Counted from the stretch's first letter, positions 1 to 7,371 are shown. The stretch: 15,581 bases of DNA from Deltaproteobacteria bacterium (GCA_031278795.1 JAITJT010000049.1:1-15581), one strand, 5' to 3'. Program-made: numbers and translations. Notes: generated from the letters alone by a model not told the origin.

Positions 1-920
1 TTTTATCATAGGTTTTTGGAAAAAGTGGATATTGTGAAGAACGCTCAAAATAAAAATCGCCCCAGGTCCTTAAAAGAGACGGCTTTTCAAGCTTTTATTT
101 TAAGGAGTCGCAAAAAAAAACGTTTTTCTCACGGCTATCTAAGGATTTCCCCCAGATTTAAGTTTTTTTGACAAATCCCTACATGGGATAGAGCGCTCGA
201 ATGATCCAGAAAAATTTGTCAAAATACCTATACTCAAAGGCATCTGATCTTAGGACTGATGGAGTAGCATCTCCTTGAATAACAAAGCTCTAGGCGCCTT
301 TTACGTGTAAGGTATCACCACAAAAAAGCCTATCCCTTAGCCTGTTAAGAGATGATTTTACCTGCGTGCGCGGAAGAAATTGTGAGTACTTAGGCTTTCT
401 ATGTTTTTTTCAAAGTGAATGAAGGCTAAAAATTAGGTGAATATACCCCAAAAATAAGTGAATCCACCTTAAATGAAGGTAAATCTAGGTAAAAATGAAA
501 GGATCTGGCGTAAGTTTTGGTAAATCCCGTTAAAAAGCTAGAGGTTCCAGTTAAAAAACGAAGCATCTAAAAAAAGAGCTTCCACCTACCAAAAAAAGAA
601 GATCTAGCCACAGAAAAAAGAGCTTATATCATAGAGAAAAAAACCTAAATCCATACACAAATTGCTAGATAATCATATAAAAAACGTGAATCTCCCACAA
701 AATAGCAGGGTCCTTACCTAAAAAATGCGAAACACTCACAAAAAACCTAGGATCATACACTAAAAAATTTCCACAAAAAACCTAAAAAGTCCATCTATAA
801 AAACGCTCTTAGGCATTCGCGTCCAATTTTCTTAAAATTTACCTGCTTGCTTTTTCTTTTTTTAGTTTTTTTTGGCTTATTCTTGGCTTATTGCATCTTT
901 TCTTTGTCCTTTTCCGTATT
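1..920. other. A/T-rich non-coding region downstream of tatC
   Basis: No reading frame on either strand resembles a gene here, and stop codons are frequent in all frames. I see no tRNA or rRNA signature. Positions 1-420 are plain A/T-rich DNA with short G+C islands. Positions 426-818 hold a degenerate tandem array, listed separately. Positions 782-920 continue, in the tatC frame beyond its stop, as lysine-rich codons interrupted by stops. The region may be the decayed remnant of a gene or a large spacer at the 3' end of the tat transcript. Confidence 0.6.
426..818. repeat. Degenerate ~21-bp tandem array with phased A-tracts
   Basis: About 19 successive units of mostly 20-23 bp can be laid end to end. 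Each opens with a [A/C/G][C/T]A-type start and a run of 3-7 adenines on the plus strand. A variable centre follows, then usually a GAATCC/GATCT/AAATC-like block. Unit starts fall near 426, 447, 468, 489, 510, 530, 551, 567, 589, 612, 635, 657, 677, 697, 718, 738, 759, 773 and 797. The unit at 510 has only a two-base tract and those near 551 and 759 are short. The spacing is close to two helical turns, so the A-tracts lie on one face and the DNA should be bent. No frame is open through it, so it does not encode a peptide repeat. The role is unknown. Confidence 0.6.
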
Positions 921-1922
921 CTATTTGCCCTTTTCCATCTTTTCTTTGGCCTTTTCCTGCTTTTTCATGGCCTTTTCCTCTCTTTCCTTAGCCTTCTTCT
1001 CCTTGGCCTCCCTTTTCAGCCTCAGCCTCTCTTCCCTTTTTTGGGCCTTGGCGTTATTTTTGCCACTCCCAGGAACTTCCCCTGAGGCATCTTCTGCGTC
1101 CTCGCCCGCGAGCTCCCTAGCTAGCGCCCTCTCTTTGCCTTTTATGAGGAAGATGGAGAGCTCATAGAGCCCAAACATGGGTATGGACATGAGCACCTGG
1201 CTGATGACGTCAGGCGGGGTGAGAAAGGCCGCCAGGGTCACTATGATGATAACTGCGTATGGCCTGAAACTTCTAAGCTTCTTGGAGTCTATGAGGCCTG
1301 TGGATGCCATAAACATTAAAAGCAGTGGAAGCTCAAAGGCCAGGCCAAAGGAGAGGAGAAGAGTCATCACCAGGGAGAGGTACTCGTGCACCACCGGAAG
1401 AATGGTTATATTGTCCCCGCTGAAACTTAGGAAAAACTTGAAGCCAATGGGCAAAACCACAAAATACGCGAAGGCCGCCCCACATATTAATAGTAGCACC
1501 GTGGCGAGAGTAAGCCGAAAAACCGCCTTCCTCTCGCGGCGGTAGAGCCCTGGCGCCACAAATGACCACAGCTGGTAAAGCCAGAAGGGCGAGCTTATTA
1601 TGACTCCAGCCCAGAGGGCAATCTTCACGTGGATGAGGAAGGTCTCCGGAAGCCCGGTGGCGATTAAGCCCCTCCCCTCCGGCATGAGCACCATGAGGGG
1701 CCTCACCAGGAAAGAGAGCACCCCTCCGCTGAACTCATAGGCTATAAGCATGCCCAAGAGGACGGAGAGCAGGGATTTGATGATCCTCCCCCTAAGCTCC
1801 CCCAAATGCTCCAGAAAAGAAAGCTCCTTGTGGGGGACTTGGCCCTTGGCCTCCTTAGATTCCAGATTTTCAGGGCTTTTTTCCACTCTGGCCCCCTCCC
1901 CCGCGCCCTGGGCCTGGCTCAC
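921..1922 (-). CDS. tatC: TatC, twin-arginine protein translocase subunit
   Basis: TatC is the polytopic inner-membrane subunit of the twin-arginine translocase. With TatB it forms the receptor for signal peptides of folded, often cofactor-bearing proteins. The family core spans about residues 33-262: the entry motif FLEHLGELRGRI, the periplasmic segment FVAPGLYRRERK, six hydrophobic segments, and the motif FLTPPDVISQ before the last helix. The start is GTG at 1922, supported by GGGAGG seven bases upstream. Its GTGA overlaps a TGA in the frame that would extend tatB, as expected for coupled genes. A charged 32-residue N-terminal extension and a roughly 70-residue C-terminal tail are added; residues 292-333 are nearly all Lys, Glu, Arg, Ala and Met, probably a helical or coiled cytoplasmic tail. 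At 333 aa the protein is longer than the usual ~250. Identification is secure; the tail's function is unknown. Confidence 0.95.
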   Translation of the reverse strand: MSQAQGAGEGARVEKSPENLESKEAKGQVPHKELSFLEHLGELRGRIIKSLLSVLLGMLIAYEFSGGVLSFLVRPLMVLMPEGRGLIATGLPETFLIHVKIALWAGVIISSPFWLYQLWSFVAPGLYRRERKAVFRLTLATVLLLICGAAFAYFVVLPIGFKFFLSFSGDNITILPVVHEYLSLVMTLLLSFGLAFELPLLLMFMASTGLIDSKKLRSFRPYAVIIIVTLAAFLTPPDVISQVLMSIPMFGLYELSIFLIKGKERALARELAGEDAEDASGEVPGSGKNNAKAQKREERLRLKREAKEKKAKEREEKAMKKQEKAKEKMEKGK

Positions 1923-1929
1923 TTTGAGT

Positions 1930-1935
1930 CCTCCC
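1930..1935 (-). promoter_or_regulatory. tatC: Ribosome binding site of tatC
   Basis: GGGAGG on the minus strand lies seven bases before the GTG at 1922. It fixes the start of tatC despite the non-ATG codon and the unusual N-terminal extension. Confidence 0.75.
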
Positions 1936-1950
1936 TTTTCCCATCCTCAC

Positions 1951-2469
1951 TCACACTATCCCCAGCCTCTCCAGAATCCGCGGAATCCGCGGATTCCGCC
2001 AGCTCCGGATAGATCTTGGCATCTCCTCATGGGAGTCCTCCGGAGCTTTTTGGGGGACTGAGGGGTTTTGAGGGTTATTTTCGGGGATGGAAGGGGGACT
2101 CAGAGTGGAAAGGGGGGACGCTGGTAAAACACCTAGGTTTTTAAGGTCAGGAAGGGGATTTAGGTCCTTGAGGGGGTTTATGTCTTTAAGATCTTTGAGG
2201 TCTTTTAGGTCTTTAAGGTCTTTTAAATCTTGGATGTCTTTTAGCTCTTGGATGTCTTTGAGGTCTTTAAGCTCCTTAATATCCACCTCGCCTTGGATTT
2301 GGGTGAGCTCTTTTCCTACGCTTTCCTTGATACCCTCCACGTAGCGCCTGAGCCTCTGGTAGTAGGAAACAAGTGAGCGTATGGCCCCAGGGAGCCTCTC
2401 GGGCTTTATCACCACGAGCATGACTAGGAGAATACAGACAATCTCAGTCCAGCCAATGCCAGGTGCCAT
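1951..2469 (-). CDS. tatB: TatB/TatA-family protein (TatB), C-terminus probably frameshifted
   Basis: TatB works with the adjacent TatC as receptor for twin-arginine signal peptides. The N-terminus has the family pattern: GIGWTEI with the conserved Glu at residue 9, one membrane helix (about 7-21), a hinge reading IKPERLP in place of the usual GPERLP, then an amphipathic helix to about residue 60. Residues 63-113 are a striking repeat with Leu or Ile at every third position and mostly Lys-Asp between. A Pro/Ser-rich stretch follows. The last ~22 residues are arginine-rich and look out of frame. The alternative frame reads KIYPELAESADSADSGE and an acidic tail, ending at a TGA (1919-1921) that overlaps the tatC start as GTGA. 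One missing base near 2022-2023 would explain this. The gene starts 2 bp after the larB stop. TatA cannot be excluded, but position beside tatC and the WTE motif favour TatB. Confidence 0.85.
   Translation of the reverse strand: MAPGIGWTEIVCILLVMLVVIKPERLPGAIRSLVSYYQRLRRYVEGIKESVGKELTQIQGEVDIKELKDLKDIQELKDIQDLKDLKDLKDLKDLKDINPLKDLNPLPDLKNLGVLPASPLSTLSPPSIPENNPQNPSVPQKAPEDSHEEMPRSIRSWRNPRIPRILERLGIV
2131..2283 (-). repeat. tatB: 9-bp-unit repeat in tatB encoding a Leu/Ile-every-third-residue tract
   Basis: Residues 63-113 of TatB have Leu or Ile at positions 64, 67, 70 and so on to 112: 17 successive triplets without exception. The core triplet is Leu-Lys-Asp, encoded by nine-base units such as AAAGACCTT and AAAGACCTC. 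The units vary mainly at the third codon base. Confidence 0.85.
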
Positions 2470-2471
2470 CT

Positions 2472-3188
2472 TTAGGTGGCCGCCTTGTTATGGGGGCTTT
2501 GGTTCTTAGCATCAAGGAGGTTCAAGATCCTAGCCGCGGCGCAGGCCGCGCCGTAGCCGTTGTCAATATTGACAACAGCTATACCGGGGCTGCAGCTTAA
2601 GAGCATGGAGGCCAAGGCGGACTCGCCCTCCCGGGCGAGGCCGTAGCCCACGGAGGTGGGTACCGCGATGACCGGTCTGGGGGTTAGACCGCCCAGTACC
2701 GAGGCCAGGGCGGCATCTAAGCCTGCCACCACTATGACCACGTCGTGGGAGTTTATGTCGTCAAGGAGCCCGGAGAGCCTCCAGAGGCCAGCCACACCCG
2801 AGTCTTGGTAGACGCTATGCTTGAAACCCAGATACTCCAAGGTCCTGGCAGCCTCGAAGGTTACCGGGGAGTCGGAGGTTCCGGCGGAGACCACTGCGCA
2901 TTTTAGATTGGGGTCGCGTTTGGGGAGGGTCTGGTTGAAGGCGGTGCGGGAGAGGAGGTCGAAGTTGTACTTGGATCTAATCTCTGGGGGTGTGGATGCA
3001 AAGACATCCGCTGTAAGCCTCGTGAAGAGCACCGGACGGGCATCCTCACGAGCGAAGGTGGAAAGAAGCTCCATAATCGCGGAAAGGGGTTTACTTTCAG
3101 AGAAGACCGCCTCCGGAAGCCCTATGCGGCCTGGTCTGTCGTGGTCAAAGAGGACCCCGGCCTTCTTCTGGTGTTTGGATTCAGTCAC
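2472..3188 (-). CDS. larB: LarB-like nickel-pincer cofactor biosynthesis protein (AIR-carboxylase-related)
   Basis: LarB carboxylates and hydrolyses nicotinic acid adenine dinucleotide, the first step of the nickel-pincer nucleotide cofactor used by lactate racemase (LarA) and relatives. The family pattern is clear: an N-terminal DxDRxxRxGxPE segment (about 15-26), SAGTSDSPV (101-109), VAGLDAALASVLGGL (154-168), PTSVGYG (177-183) and VVNIDNGYGAA (205-215). The C-terminal half is the fold shared with PurE. The start is GTG at 3188, preceded by AGGTAAG; length (238 aa) fits. It lies 32 bp after glyA and 2 bp before tatB, so it is probably co-transcribed with both. LarC, LarE and LarA are not in the window. 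The LarB assignment is stronger than PurE because of the N-terminal domain and motif set. Confidence 0.9.
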   Translation of the reverse strand: MTESKHQKKAGVLFDHDRPGRIGLPEAVFSESKPLSAIMELLSTFAREDARPVLFTRLTADVFASTPPEIRSKYNFDLLSRTAFNQTLPKRDPNLKCAVVSAGTSDSPVTFEAARTLEYLGFKHSVYQDSGVAGLWRLSGLLDDINSHDVVIVVAGLDAALASVLGGLTPRPVIAVPTSVGYGLAREGESALASMLLSCSPGIAVVNIDNGYGAACAAARILNLLDAKNQSPHNKAAT

Positions 3189-3220
3189 TTGAGGGCTTAC
3201 CTATAGGGTCTTTATGGTCT

Positions 3221-4480
3221 TTAGAACTCCCGCTCGGGATAGAGGGGAAACTTTTGGAGGAAGGTCCTTACCATGTCGGCAATCTTTCTTAGGGCACCGT
3301 CATCGTCGGTGTGCCTCAAGGCGCTCACGATAAAGTCCGCCACCTGGTCAATATCCGTCTCTATTAAGCCCCGGCTGGTGAGGGCGGCAGTCCCTAGGCG
3401 CAAACCGGAGGTGACGTTGTAGCGCTCCCGGTCAAAGGGTATGACGTTTTTATTGGCGGTTATGCCCGCCTTGTCGAGAGCGGTCTCGGCCGCCTGGCCG
3501 GTTATGTTCTTGGGTCTAAGGTCCACCAATACCAGATGGGTGTCAGTGCCCCCGGATACCAGACGGTAGCCAGCGTCCATGAGGTGCTGGCCCAAGCGTG
3601 AGGTGTTCTTTAAGATCTGGCGCTGGTAGTCGATAAAATCAGGTTCCAGGGCCTCGGCGAAGGCCTGGGCCTTGGCGGCGATGATATGCACTAGGGGTCC
3701 CCCCTGCACCCCGGGAAACACGGCATCGTCCACGGCCTTGGCGTAGGCCTTCCGGGAGAGGATGAGCCCTCCCCTGGGGCCCCTCAGGGTCTTGTGGGTG
3801 GTGGAGGTGACTATGTCCGAGTAGGGAAGCGGTGAGGGATAGAGCCCGGCGGCCACAAGCCCGGCGAAGTGCGCCATGTCCACCACCAGATAGGCCCCGG
3901 CCCGGTCGCAGGCCTTACGGAAGCGCTCAAAGTCCACTATGCGAGGATAAGACGAGGCCCCGGCCACGATTACCTTGGGCCTGTGCTCCTCGGCTAGAGC
4001 CAGGAGCTGGTCATAATCTATGAGCTCGGTATCCTCCCTCACCCCGTAGAAGATGCCCTTGTAGAAGCGTCCAGAGAAGCTGGGAGGGGCTCCGTGGGTG
4101 AGGTGCCCACCGTGGGCCAGGTTCATGCCCAAGATGGTGTCCCCGGGCTGCATGAGGGCCAGATAAGCCGCCATGTTGGCGGTGGAACCGCAGTGGGGCT
4201 GGACATTGGCGTGCTCGGCCCCAAAGAGCTTCCTGGCCCGGTGCTGGGTAAGCAGCTCCAGCTCGTCCGCGAACTCGCAGCCACCGTAGTAGCGCTGGTC
4301 CGGATAGCCCTCGGCGTATTTGTTGGTGAAGACCGAGGAGGCCAAGGCCAGGACCTGGGGTGAGACGAAGTTCTCGGAGGCTATCATCTCCAGCTTAGTT
4401 TGCTGACGATTGAGCTCCTTGTGGAGGATGTCTCCCAGTTTAGAGTCCAGCGGGGCGTTATGGTTAAAAGCGTTCATCAT
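3221..4480 (-). CDS. glyA: Serine hydroxymethyltransferase
   Basis: GlyA is a cytosolic PLP enzyme that converts serine and tetrahydrofolate to glycine and 5,10-methylene-tetrahydrofolate, the main one-carbon source. Hallmarks present: KLEMIASENFVS near the N-terminus, TNKYAEGYPDQRYYGG, the DMAHFAGL segment, and the PLP lysine in VTSTTHKTLRGPRGG (about residue 230 from the chosen start). The protein is full length at 419 aa. I chose ATG at 4480 (a second ATG follows at 4477) because homologues start here. A longer TTG-started frame to 4510 lies in a hairpin and adds a non-conserved leader. The Shine-Dalgarno sequence is weak (GGTAGAG). The gene follows rpiB after a 140-bp A/T-rich spacer and precedes larB by 32 bp, matching the rpiB-glyA order common in Deltaproteobacteria. 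Confidence 0.96.
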   Translation of the reverse strand: MMNAFNHNAPLDSKLGDILHKELNRQQTKLEMIASENFVSPQVLALASSVFTNKYAEGYPDQRYYGGCEFADELELLTQHRARKLFGAEHANVQPHCGSTANMAAYLALMQPGDTILGMNLAHGGHLTHGAPPSFSGRFYKGIFYGVREDTELIDYDQLLALAEEHRPKVIVAGASSYPRIVDFERFRKACDRAGAYLVVDMAHFAGLVAAGLYPSPLPYSDIVTSTTHKTLRGPRGGLILSRKAYAKAVDDAVFPGVQGGPLVHIIAAKAQAFAEALEPDFIDYQRQILKNTSRLGQHLMDAGYRLVSGGTDTHLVLVDLRPKNITGQAAETALDKAGITANKNVIPFDRERYNVTSGLRLGTAALTSRGLIETDIDQVADFIVSALRHTDDDGALRKIADMVRTFLQKFPLYPEREF

Positions 4481-4501
4481 CTCTACCAAAGCGAAAATGG
4501 C

Positions 4502-4515
4502 GGGGCCCAAGCCCC
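4502..4515. promoter_or_regulatory. glyA: Small GC hairpin in the glyA leader
   Basis: GGGGC-CCAA-GCCCC forms a five-pair stem just upstream of the glyA ATG. A second inverted repeat, CCCTTG (4522-4527) with CAAGGG (4540-4545), lies next to it. On the plus strand the first hairpin is followed by seven Ts and looks like a terminator, but no plus-strand gene feeds it. In the glyA mRNA it would be a leader structure close to the start codon. Confidence 0.35.
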
Positions 4516-4620
4516 TTTTTTCCCTTGAGTAGCTTGACCCAAGGGAAGAAAATCTAAAAAAAAAAATTTAAAAATTAAAAAAATATAAAAAAAAGATCAC
4601 TTAAAAAAACTGGAATACTC

Positions 4621-5058
4621 TCACTCCATCATCTTTATTCGCTCCAGGTGCCTTCCACCTTGGAACTCCCACCTAAGGAAGCTCTCCAGTATGGAAAGCG
4701 CCAATTCAGATCCAATAATCCTTGCGCCCAAGGTGAGCACGTTGGCGTCGTTGTGCTCGCGCGCGTAGCGCGCCATGACCTCGTTTAGGCAGTTGGCTGC
4801 CCTCACGCCTTTAATCTTGTTGGCGGCCATGGCCATGCCCGTGCCCGTGCCGCAGATAAGAATGCCGCACTCGTGCGTACCTTGCGCAATCTTCTCGCTT
4901 AAGAGCCTCGCCACCTGGGGGTACTCGGACTTAAGGGTCCCGGGAGGCACTCCGTAGTCACTGACGCTGTGACCCTGCTCCTCTAAACGCACAATAAGGA
5001 TACTCTTAAGATCCGTTCCAGCGTGATCCGATCCGATGGCTATCTTCTTTCCAGGCAT
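4621..5058 (-). CDS. rpiB: Ribose-5-phosphate isomerase B
   Basis: RpiB interconverts ribose 5-phosphate and ribulose 5-phosphate in the pentose-phosphate pathway; the family also includes allose-6-phosphate isomerases. Motifs: IAIGSDHAG at residues 6-14, the active-site cysteine (Cys69) in ILICGTGTGM, AANKIKGVRAA, and AREHNDANVLTLGAR. At 145 aa it is the usual length. ATG at 5058 is preceded by the weak GGAAAG. It lies 119 bp downstream of the metallo-hydrolase gene, in a spacer carrying a 25-bp tandem duplication, and upstream of glyA. This pairing recurs in Deltaproteobacteria. The identification is firm; sugar preference cannot be proved from sequence, but no allose genes are nearby. Confidence 0.95.
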   Translation of the reverse strand: MPGKKIAIGSDHAGTDLKSILIVRLEEQGHSVSDYGVPPGTLKSEYPQVARLLSEKIAQGTHECGILICGTGTGMAMAANKIKGVRAANCLNEVMARYAREHNDANVLTLGARIIGSELALSILESFLRWEFQGGRHLERIKMME

Positions 5059-5090
5059 CTGCTTCTTTCCATAATTAAAAAATAGTCTTG

Positions 5091-5140
5091 AACTAAATGC
5101 TTAACTAACATGCTTAACTAAATGCTTAACTAACATGCTT
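5091..5140. repeat. Perfect 25-bp tandem duplication upstream of rpiB
   Basis: Bases 5091-5115 and 5116-5140 are identical (AACTAAATGC..., 25 bp). Each copy is itself two near-identical halves, AACTAAATGCTT and AACTAACATGCTT. A degraded further half follows to about 5154. The array lies in the rpiB leader. Confidence 0.9.
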
Positions 5141-5177
5141 TTAACATCATGCTTATACAGTCATGCCTTTAGAGCTA

Positions 5178-6080
5178 TTACTTCTCAAAAGGCAAGTATT
5201 TATAGCCAGAACCAGAGTCAGCGACTGTTACCTTCCCTATGCCGGGGAAAGGCAGATGGGCTCCAGCCACCAAATAATTGTTTTCCGTTAACTCTCTAAA
5301 TAGCTCCATCCTGGTGGCCCCGGCCCGCACCTGGTCCACGTCATAGTTGATGGTGACCAAGGGGTGAGGGAACTGCACCAGATAGACGTGCACAATGTCT
5401 CCAAAGAAGAGCACCGGACCCGCACTGGACTGGAAGATAAAACCACTGTGGCCCGGGGTGTGGCCAAAGAGGGGTAAGGTGCTTATTCCCTCTATTACGT
5501 CTTTTTGCTTGAAGAGCTTGTAGGCATCTCTATCTTTGTAGGGCTTAAATAGCTTAGGGAGATTCGCAGCGCTCGCGGGTGGGTCCTTGGAGATAAAGAA
5601 GGCGTCCTCATCTAGGGAGCTATAGAGGGTGGCCTGGGGGAAGCTGGGGCTCCCGTCCGGGTTTAAGAGCCCTCCCACGTGGTCCATATGGAAGTGGGTG
5701 AGGAAGACGGTCTTTACCTTATCCCTCTGGAAGCCGGCCGCGTCGAAATTCTTGAGGGCCCCTTGGGGATTACCGGTCCCGGTGTCTATGACATAGAGGT
5801 CCTCACCTTTTTTCACCACAAAGGCGTTTATCCATGAGGGAAAGGCGTTTCCCTGGATGCCAGCTTGGGTGGCGTCGTTTTTTAGGTCCTCTTGGCTTCT
5901 ATTGTGGAGGAGGTCAAAGCCCATCTGGCCCTCTGAGTCCAGAAGGGCGGTTATCTCCAAGTCGCCGTAAGTTATGGTCTTAAAGCCAGAGGCCTCGTTT
6001 TTTCCCTGGGCCAAAAGAAGCTGGCTTGAGCTCATTAGCCCAAAGAGGGCGATTAAGAGCGCCATCTTTAATTGGAACAT
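5178..6080 (-). CDS. Exported metallo-beta-lactamase-fold hydrolase
   Basis: This is an MBL-fold metal-dependent hydrolase, substrate unknown. The zinc motif HFHMDH is at about residues 129-134 of the 300-aa protein. Further metal-ligand segments are FGHTPGHSGF, FFGDIVH and a C-terminal AGAHLPFPG. The first ~25 residues form a signal peptide: a short basic start, a Leu/Ala-rich core, and a likely cut near LLAQG, so the enzyme should act in the periplasm or outside. I start it at ATG 6080 because AGGGGAG lies six bases upstream and this gives a clean signal peptide. An upstream in-frame ATG at 6113 would add 11 residues and overlap fabF. It begins 14 bp after fabF, so co-transcription is likely. 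Subfamilies with this layout include lactonase-like and other periplasmic MBL proteins. I cannot choose among them. Confidence 0.88.
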   Translation of the reverse strand: MFQLKMALLIALFGLMSSSQLLLAQGKNEASGFKTITYGDLEITALLDSEGQMGFDLLHNRSQEDLKNDATQAGIQGNAFPSWINAFVVKKGEDLYVIDTGTGNPQGALKNFDAAGFQRDKVKTVFLTHFHMDHVGGLLNPDGSPSFPQATLYSSLDEDAFFISKDPPASAANLPKLFKPYKDRDAYKLFKQKDVIEGISTLPLFGHTPGHSGFIFQSSAGPVLFFGDIVHVYLVQFPHPLVTINYDVDQVRAGATRMELFRELTENNYLVAGAHLPFPGIGKVTVADSGSGYKYLPFEK

Positions 6081-6085
6081 AATCA

Positions 6086-6092
6086 CTCCCCT
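6086..6092 (-). promoter_or_regulatory. Ribosome binding site of the MBL-fold hydrolase
   Basis: AGGGGAG on the minus strand, five bases from GTGATT-ATG at 6080 and inside the gap after fabF. It decides the start at 6080 over the upstream ATG at 6113. Confidence 0.75.
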
Positions 6093-6094
6093 AA

Positions 6095-7371
6095 TTATTC
6101 TTGGAGATTCCACTCCCCGGCTTTACCCAAGATGAGAACCCCGTTGGTGCCCCCGAAACCAAAGGAGTTGGACATGGCGGCCCTGAGCTCCTTTTTCCGG
6201 GACTTAAGAGGGACGTAGTCCAAATCCAGTTCCGGGTCCGGGTGGGTGAGATTGATGGTGGGCGGGATGACTCCGTCTCTTATGCTAAGCGCCAGGAAGG
6301 CCGCCTCCACCCCGCCTGCCGCCCCCAGGAGGTGCCCAATCTCGCTTTTGGTGGAGCTAACCGGAAGCTCTTTGGCCAAGTCCCCAAAGACCTCCTTGAT
6401 GGCGTGGGTCTCCACCCTATCATTTAGGCCGGTGGAGGTGCCGTGGGCGTTTATGTAGCCAATGTCCTCGCGTTTGAGCCCAAAAGAGGAGGCATCCTTT
6501 AGGGCATTCTCCATGGCCAATACCGCCCCGCCTCCGTCATCCGGCGGGGCGGTGAAGTGGAAGGCGTCGCAGGATGCCCCAAAACCCAAGACCTCGGCGT
6601 ATATCTTGGCGCCCCTTTCCATGGCCCTCTCCATCTCCTCCAAAAGGAGAACCCCCGCGCCCTCCCCCAGGACAAAGCCGTCCCGCTCCAGGTCAAAGGG
6701 CCTGGAGGCCAGCTCCGGCTCATCGTTTCTGGTGGAGAGGCCTTGATGGAGTTGAAGCCCGAGATGGATAGTGGGGTAATGACCGACTCCGTACCCCCGC
6801 AGACCACCAGGGGAAGCCCGCTATCCCTGATCATCTGGTAGCCCAGGCCAATGGCGTGGGTGCCCGCCGCGCAGGCGGTGGAGCAGAGATAGTTGGGGCC
6901 GCGCAAGCCCAGTTCCATGGCCACGATGCCCGCGGACATGTTACCTATCATCATGGGTATGAAAAAGGGGCTAATCCTGTCCGGCCGCCCCCCCATGATG
7001 ATGGCATGGTTATCCTCCATGGTCTTGAGGCCTCCCAGGCCGCAGCCTAAGGAACAGGCCGTGTCCCGCTTGAGGTCGCTACTGAGCTCCACCCCGGAGT
7101 CCTCGATGGCCATCTTGGAGGCGGCCACCGCGTACTGGATGAAGGTCTCCAGGCGCTTGACGGACTTCTTGTCCATGAAGTTCAAGGGCTCAAAGTCCTT
7201 CACCTCGGCGGCGATGGTGGTTTTCAAGCCCTCGGTGGGGAACCTAGTTATCTGCCCCACACCGCTTACGCCATCCACGATGTTCTTCCAGGCCACATCT
7301 ATGCCCGTTCCCACCGGGGTCACGAGCCCCATGCCGGTGATGGCCACCCTTTTTGGAGTCTTGGTCCTCAC
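6095..7371 (-). CDS. fabF: Beta-ketoacyl-ACP synthase II, split by a one-base frameshift
   Basis: FabF condenses malonyl-ACP with acyl-ACP to elongate fatty acids in the cytosol. Two overlapping frames together make one complete protein. The first (GTG at 7371, RBS AGGGG) runs [13 protein letters not shown] to [10 protein letters not shown] and carries the nucleophile Cys167 in TACAAGTH. The second resumes in the next frame with the [15 protein letters not shown] segment, then the active-site histidines in [11 protein letters not shown] and [15 protein letters not shown], and the terminal [11 protein letters not shown]. One base is missing at about 6739-6740: GCC-TCT-CCA where GCC-CTC-TCC-ACC would restore [12 protein letters not shown]. 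Restored length is about 425 aa, with nothing else lost. It lies 10 bp after acpP. Because FabF is central, a sequencing or assembly error is likely; a recent null mutation backed by another KAS copy is possible. Confidence 0.9.

Noticed and set aside
168..173. TTGACA -35 promoter box
   Set aside because: No acceptable -10 lies 16-18 bp downstream and no gene follows.
193..207. tRNA T-loop-like GCTCGAATGATCC
   Set aside because: No acceptor, D-arm or anticodon stem can be folded around it.
426..818. CRISPR array
   Set aside because: Units are all diverged, there is no constant repeat with unique spacers, and no cas gene is present.
847..1167. 106-codon plus-strand Phe/Ser/Leu-rich frame
   Set aside because: It is the complement of the Lys/Glu-rich tatC tail.
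4502..4521. Plus-strand intrinsic terminator
   Set aside because: The shape is good, but no plus-strand gene lies upstream; it is treated as a glyA leader hairpin.
6735..6745. Programmed frameshift in fabF
   Set aside because: There is no slippery heptamer or downstream structure, and FabF is not known to use recoding.
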